A DNA stretch of 64,000 nt from Ophioderma brevispina (GCA_023653785.1 JAMKCH010078761.1:1-64000); one strand, 5' to 3'. Positions 48,081 to 62,930 are shown, counted from the stretch's first letter. Made by a program: numbers and translations. The notes: generated by a model not told the origin, from the sequence alone.

Positions 48081-51000
48081 TCACCATGGTTGTTCTGATT
48101 TTTACATGGTTCTGCATTGCGTCTAATATCAGTTGTCCAAAATTGAGTCCCCCACTGCTTAATTTGGTGCAAAAATAAGAGAGGCAATTTGCAGAGGGTC
48201 AAAGATGGGGGTCAAAGAGCTGTGAGCTGAAGAAACAATGTCTTGTCCACGCTGACAAGAGGCCCTTTAGATGGTGTTCCCTTGGGGAAGTCTCTTTAAA
48301 GGTCTCAATTTTCAAGGTTTGACGCTATTTTCTTCCCTCCCCAACCAATTATATTAGCTCTATTTCTAGCTATAATGAGTAGGCACTTGCTAGCAAACTA
48401 AACGGGAGTGATCAAAAATAAGTGGACAAGTTTGCTGAAGTGACTAATTATTTGGCCTAGTATCAGTTTTGAAAATTTTCCAAAGATGTGGCTGCAAAGC
48501 ATCACCTTTTAGGAGAGTTCTAACCGGCTGATAATCACATTTGTATCATTCTAACTTGACCGTAGGATGTGGATTCCTTCAAACCGGTGATGACAAAATA
48601 AAAGTGGATGGCAATTTTGCATCGACGCCATTTTGCAAATTGTAAGCCATTTAAAGCCAGAAACACCTAAGAAGACCATTTTGGTGAAAAATGTTTTTTC
48701 TGAGTCGAGGAAGTTCAACAAACTATTCCCAAACTCTATAAATTGTTGCATGTGCCGATATTTTCCACGATGGCTGACATTTTTATTGCCACAAACCTAA
48801 GCATTTCTTATTATATATTGCCTAATGACGATGATGTGGTGTCAAAATTAAAAAATTTTCTTGGTCAAGGATTTCATAACACTATTTAAAAAACTGTCAG
48901 GTAGATATTAAAGTAATGAAGTTTTTCATACGTCACTATTTCTTTCCCAATTGGTCACATAGAAAAAGGCAAAACCCTTAATACCCTCATGCTATAACAG
49001 CACCTTGGATGACTATTTTGGTGACAAAGTGGCGTTTATAGGCATGATTCAACAGCCATATTCCAAAACTGTCAGATGAGTCGTGAGTCCTGCTATTCAT
49101 GACAACCAATTTGACACCCAAAATGTTACACGTGACTACTCTATATTTATTCACTCAAACATATATCTGGAATTACTGGACTTTTGTATTTAGGACTGTA
49201 TTATTTTAATAGAACCCCATTATTGTTTGTTTATCAGATATGTCAAGAGTAAAAAGCCCCGAATTTCGAACAATTAAATGGTCATGGTCACGTGTACAAC
49301 TGTTGGTAGTCAATGTTTTGGGGGTTTTCGTTCATAGGGGCAATTAAGCGCAGTTGGGAAGTTCTAAGGAGGAGTTACAGAGGCGTTCGATGTTGGTATT
49401 AATTATCAAGCATCGCGGTTAATCATTTCACCACTTTGCGCATTAAACCTGACATTGTAGTAAATTAACACTCTTGGGTACTTGTATTTAAATTGGGGCA
49501 ATCTCTTGTCAAAAAGGAGTGACAATGCAAAAAGGAAATCACCTTTTATATTCATCCTACAGTTTTTAGAATAGTCTTATTGAACTCCTTACCCGAAAAC
49601 CTCATTTTTGACACCAAAATCATCTTCCTATGTTATATAATAAAATATACGGTTTCTTTGACAGATTGTCGGCCATCTTGGAAAAAATAGCCGTGTATAT
49701 ATATTTCCTGCTCCTACAATTCTGCAATTGTATATTGAACTCTTGACCCAGACAACATACATCCACAACAAAGTCACCATAGTGTGCTATTACCTTTAAA
49801 ATGGCGCATTTTGCAAAATCTGGTTTATGAAATTGCCATCAACTTTTATTTTTGTTCATCACATGTTTGGAAACTACACAACCCAATGAGCAATTTTAGT
49901 TATGATTGCAAATGTTATTATTCCCGGCCCTGGGGGTAAGAAATCTAAGCCCTTTCTCACCTGATGCTGCAGCACCAAGACTGCCCCTTTAAACACCCAC
50001 ATGACTTGATCATTAGGAATTTACACGAAGATGTTGCCATGACGGATCTTCATGAGGGGAAGAATCTGCTATTTGTAAATTTTTAATGGGGATCAGCACT
50101 CTTGCAATTATTAACTCAAAAGCATACCTAATTTTGTATATTTCATTGAAAAATCTAATCATATCGAGAACTCATCAACCACGTTCTTCCAGCAAGTTGT
50201 ATCATCACATCTTTTACAGAACCTCTGTTAACTTTTTACATACAGAGACAGCAGACAGACGGCAGACAGATAACAGACATACAATAAGTTAACATATTTG
50301 TTGGTCTAAGGAAAATCACGTCCAACAAAATTCAACGTTGAAATCATAGATGGATAAAGCTATAAACACTTACCTTTGCCCTATGCCTATCTCTTTAAAA
50401 AAAAAGGTATTATGAGCTTTAATATAATTTACCAAGGAATAAATTTTCCCCATATAGTTGAGAGGAAAAATAATTGCAGAGATAAATTGCATAGCCCAGG
50501 AGTGAACCTTGGGGTGGTTTGACAGGCCCCCTGTTTCTACATATGGGACCCTGAAGACCAGGTAATTTTAATTTTTTACATGTTCGTGTCAATTTTTGGT
50601 ACACCTCCCCCCCCCCCCCCCCCCCAGGATCCCAGCCCCGGGTGGCATTCCCCTATTTGACCCCTCTGTCAGTACTGATAGATGCCACCAAAAAAGTATT
50701 CACAAGTAAATAATTTCTTGTAGATTCAGACAAATCTTTTGCCATGATTTTGTCTCATCAAGGTGAATGACATCAGGTTATGTTTGTCCTAATAAAATAC
50801 CATCCAGCAACTGAAAATATAATCCAAACCAAAGGATAGAATCACGATTTTAAATTCAGATAATTTACCACAATTTTGCCATTTTGCTCTCTCCAAGCAA
50901 ATATCACTCTGTGTGCCAATAACATCTAAAACGGTAAATAAATAAATGATATAACTGCAACAAAGAATTAGAATCCATATGATAAAATGAAAAAAAAAAT

Positions 51001-51615
51001 ATTAGAAATTAAACCAATAGTGCCATATGCTTTTCTCTGAGACCATCAAGTTTAAATAAACATCCAAAATTAGCAGCACGACAAAAAATAATTACAACCA
51101 AAAGATAGCAGAAAATATAAATAATGTATAAATGTCATAGAGATTCAGCCAAATCTTTGCCATATGGTCTCTCTCAAAGGTTAGATAAGATATCGGTGTT
51201 TTGTTTGCCTTGTTCTATCTATTTGCACGAATTCCAATAAATCAAACTAAAGATACCAATTAATGGTTTTATCAACTATTTCTCACTTGAAAATTGCACA
51301 TTGAATCCATCATCCAGGCCATCAAATTTAAAGTAAACTGTGCTTTCACAGCATGGGAAAAGAGCGGCTAAGAGATCAATGAATTATTTTTTAACATTAA
51401 AGTCAACAAAATGCTTCTCCCCTAGACTGTGATGCATCTGGCAAATCCCCGCATAACCCTTAACAGTAACTGTGATCGGAACTCTTATCACGGATAGATA
51501 AACCTCACCGGATTGCCAACATCCCATGTGTACACTTCACATGCTCAATGCAATACGTAAACATCCAGCACACAAGCCCAAAGAGGGAACACGGAGGCAA
51601 ATGACGTGCTATTCA

Positions 51616-51629
51616 GTTGCCATGGTAAC
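51616..51629. promoter_or_regulatory. Candidate RFX X-box
   Basis: GTTGCCATGGTAAC is a perfect palindromic X-box (GTNRCC-N-RGYAAC). A CRE half-site TGACGT lies 10-15 bp to its left. The location is far upstream of the exons found, in either a PAM 5' intron or the upstream region. Only the motif supports it. Confidence 0.4.
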
Positions 51630-51973
51630 AACTCCAGTAGATGAGATTTTTACTTTGTGACAATATCACCCAATATGGAGCATGTTAAGGGAGCAAATGA
51701 TGTTTATTTATTAACAGGTGATCCCTGACCTATACAGATGGTCAATTCATTTGCTTATATTACACAATTAGTTGATCCTGAGTGAAACCTTATATTGCAA
51801 ACAAAAGTCAGAAGTCAAAAATGGTTTCTAAAATTCTAAGAATATTTGGGTCCTAAAGATCACTAAATATAACATACTGTAATTGGAAAGTTCTGCTTTT
51901 GCCTCAGACCATATACCACAAAGGTGTCATACTGTCTGATTCTCATCCTGAGAATCCAACATATAAAACTTAA

Positions 51974-52336
51974 AGCCACTATCAGTCATTTTTTCCAAAT
52001 TCAAAATGCTGGTTTTGTCTCTAAATTGCTAGTGTTTGGTTATACCAACACCTTATATTATTGCTTTTTGTGAAAAACAGACACTTAAGCATTTTAAAGC
52101 AGTCTTGAAGGTGCCATTTGAGACTGTTTCTAGACCTAATAAAAGTCATATCCCGACTTTTATTAGTAAACAAAGCAGAAATATCATGATTTCTTGCCAA
52201 ATATGGTACGTTACGCTTAGCTACTTACAGGGGTCCTTACTACAACTAATTCCAATACAACAGTGGAAAAAAATGGACTTTGATGAAAAACAGGGGGCGC
52301 AATTTGTTTACATTGTGAAGAAATTGCTGAGTGACT
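51974..52336. mobile_element. Possible TTAA-flanked MITE
   Basis: TTAA flanks on both sides with weakly matching inverted ends (AGCCACTATCAGTCA and AGTCACTCAGCAATT); 363 bp. A plus-strand open frame covers most of it but resembles nothing I know. End similarity is modest. Confidence 0.4.
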
Positions 52337-55300
52337 TTAAGGTTAAATTCTGAAAAATAAGACACCTTGAATTTTCCTTATCACTTCTGCCAAATAGCCT
52401 GACTGAATTCTTTTCCCACTTAGCAAAAATATGGTTCGTTTATGTTACTCATAATTATTACAGTACACGCAATTGCTGCTCAGATTAACATAAAATATGA
52501 CATGTTGATATTTTTAATGGAGTGTTTCACAAGATCGAAAGAGAATGGTGCAAATCTTAACAATATTGAAAAACAATTCAGACCAAATGGATCAAATATA
52601 ATTTGTTACAATATTTAAAGGTAAGTGACCCGATCATGGTCTGATTTCTCATATGTTGTTATCTCCCTCGTATGGAGGTATCACCTTTCACTATGAGTTA
52701 CAATAAGCTCATCTACCAAGGACAGAGTTCAGTGGGTTGTACCTGTACATACATTGACATGAACTGACCTTGTGTGATCTGGGTATCATATATCATACCC
52801 AATTAAACCAGGGGTGTATTTTCTAAATACACTAGTTGGGAAGAAAGCTACTGAACTGTGCCTAAGGGAATTGAGATTTTACTAGCTCATAGTGTTTAAA
52901 GTGACGGAGGAGGAGATTTTTTCGCCGAAGGCGTTTCTAATAAGGAATTGCACCTAATTAACACCCAACTGGCAACCTAATTCGCGCCAGTATCTTGTGC
53001 GTGTTATTCCTTCAATGTTTAATACAAATTAATCCGCCTAATTGGGCCGCTGTATTACACCTGATACAATTAGTCTCCGCCCTTTCTGCCGATTTTTGAT
53101 GACGTTTAACCTAATACTTTATTCATTAGCATGCACTTGGAAATAACTATTCCATTAGCTGATGGTGTAAGGTAGAACGGAAACTGATATCCTACCTTTG
53201 CAGAATAATATGCGCCGTTAGTTACTGAATGATGATAGACACCTAAAATTAGTTATGATTATACAAAACGCAAGAGATAATTTAAAAAAATGAGATGTTG
53301 TGGTTTTCACTCAGATGCTAAAGCTACATACAACTTTTTCCCCCGGCTTTGCGTCCATACTAAGCAGCATAACCGACGTTAAATCTAAGCTCCCTGTCCA
53401 ACTGCGCTTGCGTGTTTTCATAATTAATTCATCACAGTTAGGGCTATCCCTGAGCCCTTAGTAAAATTCTCTGAAGTTCGGCGAAGATAAGGATTTTCCT
53501 AAGTTGTATTGACATAGCTTGACACTTTGACATGGTCATGATTCTACAATCCGGTAGGCTACGAATCTCCTTCCTGCTTAAAGCCAAGGCACTTCAGTAT
53601 GAATTCTAAATTCATTTTTCATTTCATATGTTATAATTCAAGGATAAAGTGTAATGAGATTGCTGTCCATTTTCTGTGGTACGGGCGACCAATTTGGTGG
53701 TGTGTTCATCAGTTCAGGGTGTGTTCGTGTTCCCCAGATCGTACACATTCGAACACGCAAACGTGTCAATAACACCACAGAAAAAAGATCTCAATTTTCT
53801 AACCTTTGTGTATTGAGGTATTTAAACTTATATGTGAAATGATTGGCACTATTAATAGTGTCTTTCCAGAATCATTCGCAATTGCGAACTATGGTTAAAA
53901 TTCATGAAAATGAATCATGGTTGCAACAACGCTTCCATTGGCAAACGCATGGCTGCATGGTGTACGGGGTACGAAAAGCCATTGCAAGCTATTGCAGTGT
54001 TGCTCTAAAATTTTTGTATTGGATTCATTACTATGGGTGCTGTGGCATTGGACAGAGGTAGGGGAAAGTGCGGCCCTTAACAGGGGGGGAACATGGCGTC
54101 GTTTCATACAATAATAATGATATGGCGAATCACACACAAGGTTTCTAGTTTCTTTTTAATACAACATTGATATACACAATATGTTTTGTATGATTGAGCC
54201 CTTTTTTCAATATATTTGGTCTCGGATCATATCGACTTCCGGTATGCTAATTAGCAGGGTCAAAGATCACGGCACAAGAAAATCAAATTCAATTACAATT
54301 TTGCCCCCCCATTTTATCTCAAAAATATAAAGTTATTGAACCTAGTTGTTTCTTAAACAATTACTATGGCCAGGATCTGTAATCCTATGAGAGCGTTTAC
54401 CAAAAATTATATTCCATGTTGCCATGGCAGTCATTCAAACTTTCTCTCGTCCTTTTGTGTGGCTGCTGGTGGCATACAAAAATCAAAATGTAACCTAAAA
54501 AACTCAAGTTTTTTATCCAACTCCTCGCATAGGATCATAGTATTACGGCTAACTATTTTTTTGTGCCAAATTTGAAGTCAATAGGGCAAAAAAAGATGTA
54601 GGCCAATAAAGGGTCCAGAAGCTTTTAGCCTAAGTGTTTATTTTATATCAATTATTAAATTAATTAAATTATTGCAATTTTTCGGTTTTTTTAAATTCCT
54701 AATTGAATCAATTCTAATTAATAATCTATTTTTTAAATGAAAAACAATCTGTAAATGGTCACTTTAAACCCCAAATTATTTATTTTTTGTAATTCTCTTC
54801 AATATACTGCTTGAAACACAATGAAAAACAAAGAACTAGCTGCTTGAAAAACAATACAAAACATAAGAAATATCGTCTTTCTCTGTGCGATGCTGTACAA
54901 TTCGATCAACCATAACATTTGAACGAAATTCCGATTTTTCATTATCAAGTTTCACTCAAAATAAAAAGTAAAATACTCCTGAAAGTTGTGAGAATCAAAA
55001 TTTAGAAAACTACAATTTGATCTCTCAAAAACAAACTGGCCCATGTCCTCCCCCCCCTAAGACCTACCATTTCCGGCGTTTCTCCAGTAGTTCCTAAACC
55101 CCCCAATTGAAGCATAATTCAGTTTCCCTTTTCGGAATTGTTGCCTCATAAGCTGAATTTTTACAGCAAAATTTCTCTCAAACCTGCAAATTTCTTAAAT
55201 TGTCCCAGTTCCCAAGCCCCTATTTCGGAGACAAAATCAGTTCACAAGCCCCCAGTTCAGAAATTTGGGCCGCACATCCCTACTCTGAAAAAAGTTGATT

Positions 55301-58300
55301 GCCCCCCTCCCGGGAATATTTCTATTATCATCTCTAGGGAATGTTTGGATCATTCAGCCAATGTACTAGCATAAGTTAAATGATTGATTGACATTGGAGA
55401 GGTTAATTTCCGTTTTCAGTTAGGTACGTTTTGTTACTCGTAGTTGCCCAAGTCTGAAACCACTTGCGCAAATCAAATGTTAGCAGATTGATATTTCAGT
55501 CAGTTGTCACTGTGAGTCGCTTAACAGACTGACGCAAAGATTCCCAGGAGGGCGCCCTCAGTTTCCAACAAATTGGCGTTTTGCATATATGTACATACAT
55601 GGTGTCCCATACACTAGTCACAGTGTGAAATAGCTAAGCTCAATTGAAGTCCTTCATATAAGAAATCCAGAACTTATTGTTATTAAAAGCTCCTGTTTGT
55701 AACCTAGTGAGTGGAGATTTAACTACTACATTTATTCAGAGCGCATAAGGAGAAAATGAGTGGAGTTTAATGATCATTTTTCAGATTTGTGTGCTGTATT
55801 TTAGTGAAGTTTTCTTTATTGTTTAAGGGATTAAACACAGTTTGTTGAATATATTAATGACGACAAGAAGTATACAGTCCAATAGATACCTTCTTGTGCG
55901 CTTATTGCATCATACTTTTTATTATTTTTATGATTATATTACTAGAATTAACTTAATCACAAAGATTGCTTCGTTCAGACATATATTTCGCGATTTGGTC
56001 AGTTTTTTCCTTTCTTTAAATGCATACTCACAGAAACAAACAGCTTTGTATCTATGCCCAACATAACAATTAGTGACATTGTCTATAGTGATCTTAAAAT
56101 ACCCTAACCCAAATGAACAATTGCTTCCAAGTAAAAAGCAACCTCATAATCTAAGTGATGTACGACCAACCTGCCAATTGTCTTTACCTCAGAGTTTAAA
56201 AGAACCCTCAAAACTATGGTCCATATCCTCTATATCCATGCAGTGTTGTCCCCCAGTTTATATATGATAGTCAGTGTTTAAGCAAAAGCGTTGACTCCAT
56301 AATGACAACGTAAGTCTGTGCGATCAAAGACGGTATTTCTATACACTAACAAACTCTCTGCACAAAATACCTGACCACATAGCTACACCACTGCACAGAG
56401 ATAGCGACATTGACCATAGGGTCAAATAACGTTTCCGATGAATCCTGAGGCGTTGTCTTGTTTAAGACTTCTTGTTTTAGGATACAAATTTCTCTCAAAT
56501 TTCACTGATCGGTGTAGACCACCTCGAGCACGTTTTCGAAGGTTTATTGGACAAACAGGTGCCAAAAGAAAACCGCAAACGCTTGTTTTTGAACCGTGCC
56601 TGCTGTCGTAATCGTCTCCATAGAAAACCATGCTTTGACTTTCTGTCGTGGCCGACAGAACTCTAAATCATCACTTATTCATAGAATGACGCGTATTGGC
56701 TTATTCCTTCAGGTTGATCATACTTGTAAGCATTCCAAATATATTTTTTTCTTTTTTGGTTAAAAAAGAAATTGGGCGCTTCTTTCTGGAATTCTCATGT
56801 CTCTAAAATTACGGTTGAGCACTAATTATCATGCATTTTTTTCCATAATCGAGGTAGCTTCATCTCACTGTAATGTGTACTGCTACCATAGAGAGCCCCT
56901 GTTACATAGATATGCAAAGGGATGTCTTATGCATCATAAAAGACAAATTATGTGCAGGCCTACATGGAAAAGGTTTTCCAAAAAAATTCAACGCGGGAGG
57001 GGGATACTTGTATAAAAAACATGTAAACAAAGAAGGGGAAAGGGTCCTTTGTTCCAACAGACGATGTAGCGCATACATTGATTGGGTGTCAACAAACAGC
57101 AAAATATGGGCAAAGGATGTTTTTTCGTTTAACTTGAAATTGTGACGTACATTTCATGGTATGTAATACTGCGCATTAAGCTAGCTAAAATTATCAAGAA
57201 TACTGTACATTGGTGTAAGTAAAGGCAAAGCACAAGAAAAAAAAAACATAATAAAGGGTATAATACATTTCACATATAATTTTGAATTAAAAAAAACACA
57301 AGACCAAAACAAACTTGTTATTGTATTTATTTAGTTGGTAAAATATTTGTTGTATGCAATTTTTTGGACATCATTTTGTAAGTCCATGTTCATTCTAACT
57401 TGCATCATATTCCAACCTTTGAATACAATTTCTCCTTACCCTTAGCCCTTATCACAGGGTGAGTGATTCTCCCCTCTGCTGCTCTCACACGCCTTCTAGT
57501 ATTAATTATGAGTGAAATTACCAAGTGTGTATACCCAGTACCACCATTAGTTGCGGCCCAATTCACTGGGCTCTGACAAATTCAAAACTTTTTTCCTGGT
57601 GACTTAGATTTTAGAGTTTTTTTTTAACTAATTTGGGATCGCTTATTTCAAAAATGCATCATTTTCCCCCTATCATGCGTAAATTTTTTCCCCTAGGTCA
57701 TATGGTGAAACCTCAGGGAACAGAAGAGAACCATATTTGTTCAATGATCAGAGTTGAGGGCGACGGATCTGAGTTTTTTTTTTTATTTTGTCTTAAATAT
57801 TGCAACATTTATTGGAATTTGATAATACAACAACTTCGGATAGAAACCCTTGTCTTACCAGGCTATTTTTGTAACATAAGCCTAATGGGATGAGGGGGTT
57901 GTGCAATCCTCCATAGAATTTCCATACCAAACCCGCTCATGAAATTGGATTTTGGTATCAATTGATGCCTAAAAACATTGGGTCTCCTCTATACCCGTGG
58001 AATACCAAAATAGTACCAACTGCTTCTATAAACATCATAATGCACGGTGCCCTCCCAAAAATTTGGTGGCGAATTTCAGTTTTTGTGTGCAAAAGTATGG
58101 AAAAATGAAATTTTCTCTTAAAAAATCACACAACGCTCAATTTCTACTGTATTTTTGCCAAAATAATAAGGCACACACATTTACTTGAAGTTTTTAAGAT
58201 CAATAACATGAAAACTTTTACGGATAGAGCAAGTTATGGTGTACCCCAGTTTACAACACAGTAACGTATAGGGATGTTTTCACCACCCCAATCCCCCCAT

Positions 58301-58799
58301 AGCCTCCACTTTTGATGGCTTCCCTAACCGCCAGTAAGGTTAGGGTCTGAACTGTTTTGCTAAAATGGTGCTGCAAAAGATGTAAAAACGATTACCTCAG
58401 TTAATGTTTGATGCAATAACCGCCTTTTTTTGGCACCTGGAGAAAAACTTGGGGGGAGGGGGTGGTTGCAACAAACAAAATTTTGTTCCATTTATGCTAG
58501 GCAAGTCTTCTTAATACTTAAATCTGGTATGCTTAGAAAATAGTTTATGATTATTAGCTATTAGCTAACATAGTTTATGCATATTTCTTTTGAACTTTGT
58601 GATGGCTTTCATGTGATTTCATTAACTTTCTGGACTTGGGTAATACACTCCTCTCACAGAATTGGGGGTATACCATAGAGTGAAAATTTGACGTGTTATG
58701 CAAAAACTAATGCTATTTTTGAAATCAGCAACCCCAAATTACCTTAAAAATCAACTCTCAAACCAAAGTCACCAAAAAACTCTGTTGGGCTGTGTTATG

Positions 58800-58910
<111 letters not shown>

Positions 58911-59068
58911 CACACTTTTTGTTAATGATGAAATTAATATTTCCTGCATTGGACCCTCTCAAAATATTACACCATATGGTAGTGATGGTCTTTCATATGA
59001 CAAAGAAATTTGGCATAATTAATTATACCAATAACACCTACTATGTATCATATGCTTTATTCTGTTAA

Positions 59069-59417
59069 AGGTGCAACGAGAGATTTCATATATCAGGTGT
59101 CACTAAAAAAATCGAATGTACTGATTTTTGCCTGGATGTAAAGCTTTCCATCAAAAATATCCCCGCCTGAAAGGATTAAGCTGAAAAATGTTTCTTTGGT
59201 ACAAAAATTGTGAAATGTCTAATTTTGTATAGGAGCAAATATGAAATTCAGCCTATGTTTTATATGACATAAGCAAATCAAAATCACCTTTTTCTCTCTT
59301 TTATGACATTTCTGAAACCAAATACATTTGAGGTAAGAAATCTATTGAGTGTCAAACCTATATGAAATTACTATTATGACACAATATTTGGGTGTCTCAA
59401 AATTTCTCGTTGCACCT
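59069..59417. mobile_element. MITE family B, copy 2
   Basis: A 349-bp element with inverted ends AGGTGCAACGAGA and its complement, directly flanked by TTAA. Same orientation and internal sequence as 14678-15014. No coding sequence. Confidence 0.87.
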
Positions 59418-59719
59418 TTAAAGGGAATGAGATATCACTAGCCAGCAGAAATGGGTAACACCCAAATTGCTTTATATTGCGGTAACATTTACATTGTTTC
59501 CTTCCTGTGCTAGCCTGTGCTCTGGGTTTTGTCCCCTTCAGTTGCCTGCACACACCAAACATAGCAATAGTAGTAGTATGTACAAGGAAATGATCTACAG
59601 TCAGAAAAAGAATACAGTTAGAAATGAAGACGGCCATAATATGAGTAGGCTTTTTTTACTTTCTCTGACTATAGAGGACATTTTGTTCATCTTTAATGGG
59701 CCCATCAGCGCCATATAAG

Positions 59720-61412
59720 TTTTTAAAAATTACCCCTGACATTGATTTGATAGTTTGTTTGAATTCTTTCAAGAGTCTCCAAATCTGCAAGGTACATGTA
59801 CGTTTTTATAGGGTTTCCAATAAACTCCATTGTTCTCTTATCTTTAAGGACAAGGGGGGACCCTATGACAAGACCCAAATTATGTTGATAAACTTTGAAT
59901 CCACATTTGAGTTAACATAAAATGAAATTAATGGTTCAATTAGAGTAGCTCATTAGCAGAATTTGTATTTGAGTTGTTTTATGGTCTTGATAATCTAAAG
60001 AAAGACCTCCAACGGACAGGGCATTATCATGCTTGGTTGACCAGTCCAAATGAACCATAGGGAAAGTGAATTATAATCTTAATCAATAGCTCATCAACAG
60101 ATTAAATCCATAATAGATTCCATGATTTATTCAGTGAGTGGGCTCTGCAGAATAGAACCAGGCACCGCCAGCACCAAAGGATACCATAATCAGTTGGACA
60201 TGCTCTCCTAGAAATCAGGGTTTGGAAGGATGCTCTGTGGAAGCTGGAAGAAGCAGCTCTGATGGCAAATAGGAAAGGCAGAAGAATTTAGTATTCTGCC
60301 AACACCCTGACACATTGGCAATAACGGAATAAACATATGTTAAGGATGATGAACTTAAGTGGATATATAAAGCATCAAGGGACCCTGGTTGTAGTTGGGA
60401 CAAAGGCCATGTGGTAGCTTAGCACTGGTTTATGCTTTGGGGGGGGTGCTTCGGGGGCCTGCCAAAAATGCAAATATCAGCGATTTTCAAACGTTTGAGG
60501 TCCTTCCATGCCCCAGAAATTGTTCGCCACATCATAACATTTAGGAACAAAACATGCCGAGAACCACACACGGCAATAAACAACTAGATGTGGAGAAATT
60601 GGCCAAATTACAGAAAATAGTTCAATGAAGGCACCTTTAAATCTACAGATGAATCATGTACAAATGGACAGTTTCAAAAGGTCAGTCAGAAGAAATTGGA
60701 TATGCAGTTTGTCAAATGACCACGAAATAAACACTTGAAATCTACCTGCCTCCACAAAGAAGTGTTTGGATTTCAGGACAAAATGCCGCCACTTCCATGA
60801 GCAAGACATGCATTTCTGGATATTTCTGAAATAATATTTTGCCTTTATTGATATGAACCAAAAGAATTTTTCCTGATGTCCCTGCAATATCCAATTTCAT
60901 CCCTGTAAATCTCTTAAAAATATTTTATTAAGGTGCTAAGCTATACAATGAACTATTTTTTATACATCAGTGGTTGATATTTTCCACTTCTATAGCTTCA
61001 TCAAGTAAAACACACGCAGGTACACCAAAAATTGGCTCGGAAAATAAAAGTATCTCTAACTGGCTCTTTACATGACACAGCATGATATAATCTCTGAGTA
61101 ACCAATCAAAATTGACCTTTCATATATCTGGCTAATTGTCCCTATGAACAACCATTCAACAACTCACCGTATCTCCTTGTACAGGAGCGTACCGTTGTTG
61201 ATTCGTTATCAACCCACAGTTGATATGCAAATTAGCGCGTCACGCCCGGCGCAGTGTTCATGGAAGTGCGTTTACGCCGTACGCTTAAGTCGACGCGCTG
61301 TTCGTCACGTTTAGAACTGAGTACGCGCAGGGGTACCAGGTGCAAATGCAAGCAAAAAAGCATGCAAAAACTTCCGTTTTGCTTTAGATTTTCCTTAAAA
61401 AATATATTTACG
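59720..61412. other. No exon recognised
   Basis: AT-rich, turning CpG-rich at 61225-61345 just before the foldback element. Opposed open frames at 61232-61454 arise from that CpG-rich stretch and show no domain. Confidence 0.5.
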
Positions 61413-61694
61413 AGGAAAGATTTCTGTCGAACTGGGAACATTGTAGTATTGTAATTATGTTCTTCTATACACGATATTAATAAGTTTTCACAAGGATTTT
61501 CGCTGTTGAAAGGGATTCAAACATGTTACAGAGTGGTTCATCACAAATCAACAACTCTGCATCCGATGCGTCCGCGTATTTTTTATCCCGCTCGGGCGGC
61601 TAAAGCCGCCCTCGCGAGATAAAAATACGCGGACGCATGGACGCATCGTTGTTGATTTGTGATGAACCACTCTGTAACATGTTTGAATCCCTAA
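61413..61694. mobile_element. Foldback element with flank, copy 1
   Basis: 61512-61692 is a near-perfect palindrome with arms of about 88 bp. The outer 40 or so bases match exactly, and the centre is GC-rich (CGGGCGGCTAAAGCCGCCC). Together with about 100 bp on its left it is repeated at 62298-62578 with one mismatch noted. No coding sequence. Confidence 0.85.
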
Positions 61695-62297
61695 TTCAAA
61701 ATGCCCCTGTCATGTCCACTATATTTCAGACGATTTTACATGACCAAATAACAGCTAGTAAATAAATAACGAAATTTGCTATTTCCATGTGAAGGTTTGA
61801 GTCCGGTCAGCGAAAACCCAATCAAAATCAGATGATTATAGCCACGAGTTACGAGATTTTCAGTGATTATAAAGACAAAAAACAACATTTTTTTTATAAC
61901 ATTATTACGGAAATAAGGGGAAAACGCGGAAAATATGACTTATCACAAATTAAATTAAAAAGGTAGGCACAGACTTAGTGCCGGGGAGCTTAAAATTACC
62001 TTTGCCAGCACATTTATGAAACATGTAAGTAACTTTATTGCACCTTATGAAAACATGTAGGTGCCTGAACCTCTACATGCTTGTGCTGGATTTCCCCAAT
62101 GGGATTTCTCATCCCTCTGGGTGCTCCCTACCTACTCTACCTACTTTACTCCTTTCATCTCTAGCCATCCTTTCGCAACCCAGTTGGATAGCAGGAATTG
62201 TTGCAGACTGCCTGAATAGTTTTTATTTTTAATTGCTGCTTCATGATTTCACATGTCATAGGTGATTTGCATAGGATTTTTTTTTTTTTTTTTTTTT

Positions 62298-62578
62298 AGG
62301 AAAGATTTCTGTCGAACTGGGAACATTGTAGTATTGTAATTATGTTCTTCTATACACGATATTAATAAGTTTTCACAAGGATTTTCGCTGTTGAAAGGTA
62401 TTCAAACATGTTACAGAGTGGTTCATCACAAATCAACAACTCTGCATCCGATGCGTCCGCGTATTTTTTATCCCGCTCGGGCGGCTAAAGCCGCCCTCGC
62501 GAGATAAAAATACGCGGACGCATGGACGCATCGTTGTTGATTTGTGATGAACCACTCTGTAACATGTTTGAATCCCTA
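62298..62578. mobile_element. Foldback element with flank, copy 2, next to poly(T)
   Basis: The second copy of 61413-61694. A 21-bp poly(T) tract (62277-62297) abuts its left edge, i.e. poly(A) at the 3' end on the minus strand. The palindrome spans 62400-62576. Confidence 0.85.
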
Positions 62579-62805
62579 AATCAAGTAAACCAGTAGCACC
62601 AAGGGGGGTTATTTCATCAATCAGTATCATAAACAGTATCTCGGGATTGTACATGTGACTTTTTTCATTATGTACCGTTACCACAACACTTTGGGTGAAC
62701 AAAAGAAATGTTATAATCATTAGGTTTATATTTAGTTTATATTGTATTTCATGTAATTTATAGATTAAGAAACTGTATTTTTTAGTGTGTTTGTGTGATT
62801 ATTAG

Positions 62806-62930
62806 GGTTGCAAAATTCCCGGGAATTTTCAGAACGGGAAATTTCCATGGAAATTTTGGGAATTAACAGGAATTTATGGGAATTTTAGGAAATTTTCGGG
62901 AATTTGGGGAATTAACAATCTTTTGAAATT
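62806..62930. repeat. GGGAATTT-rich repeat end
   Basis: Starts GGGTTGCAAAATTCCCGGGA and contains about seven GGGAATT or AAATTTCC motifs in 120 bp. This is the style of terminal sequence seen in some hAT-like non-autonomous elements, but no second end was found. Confidence 0.4.
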
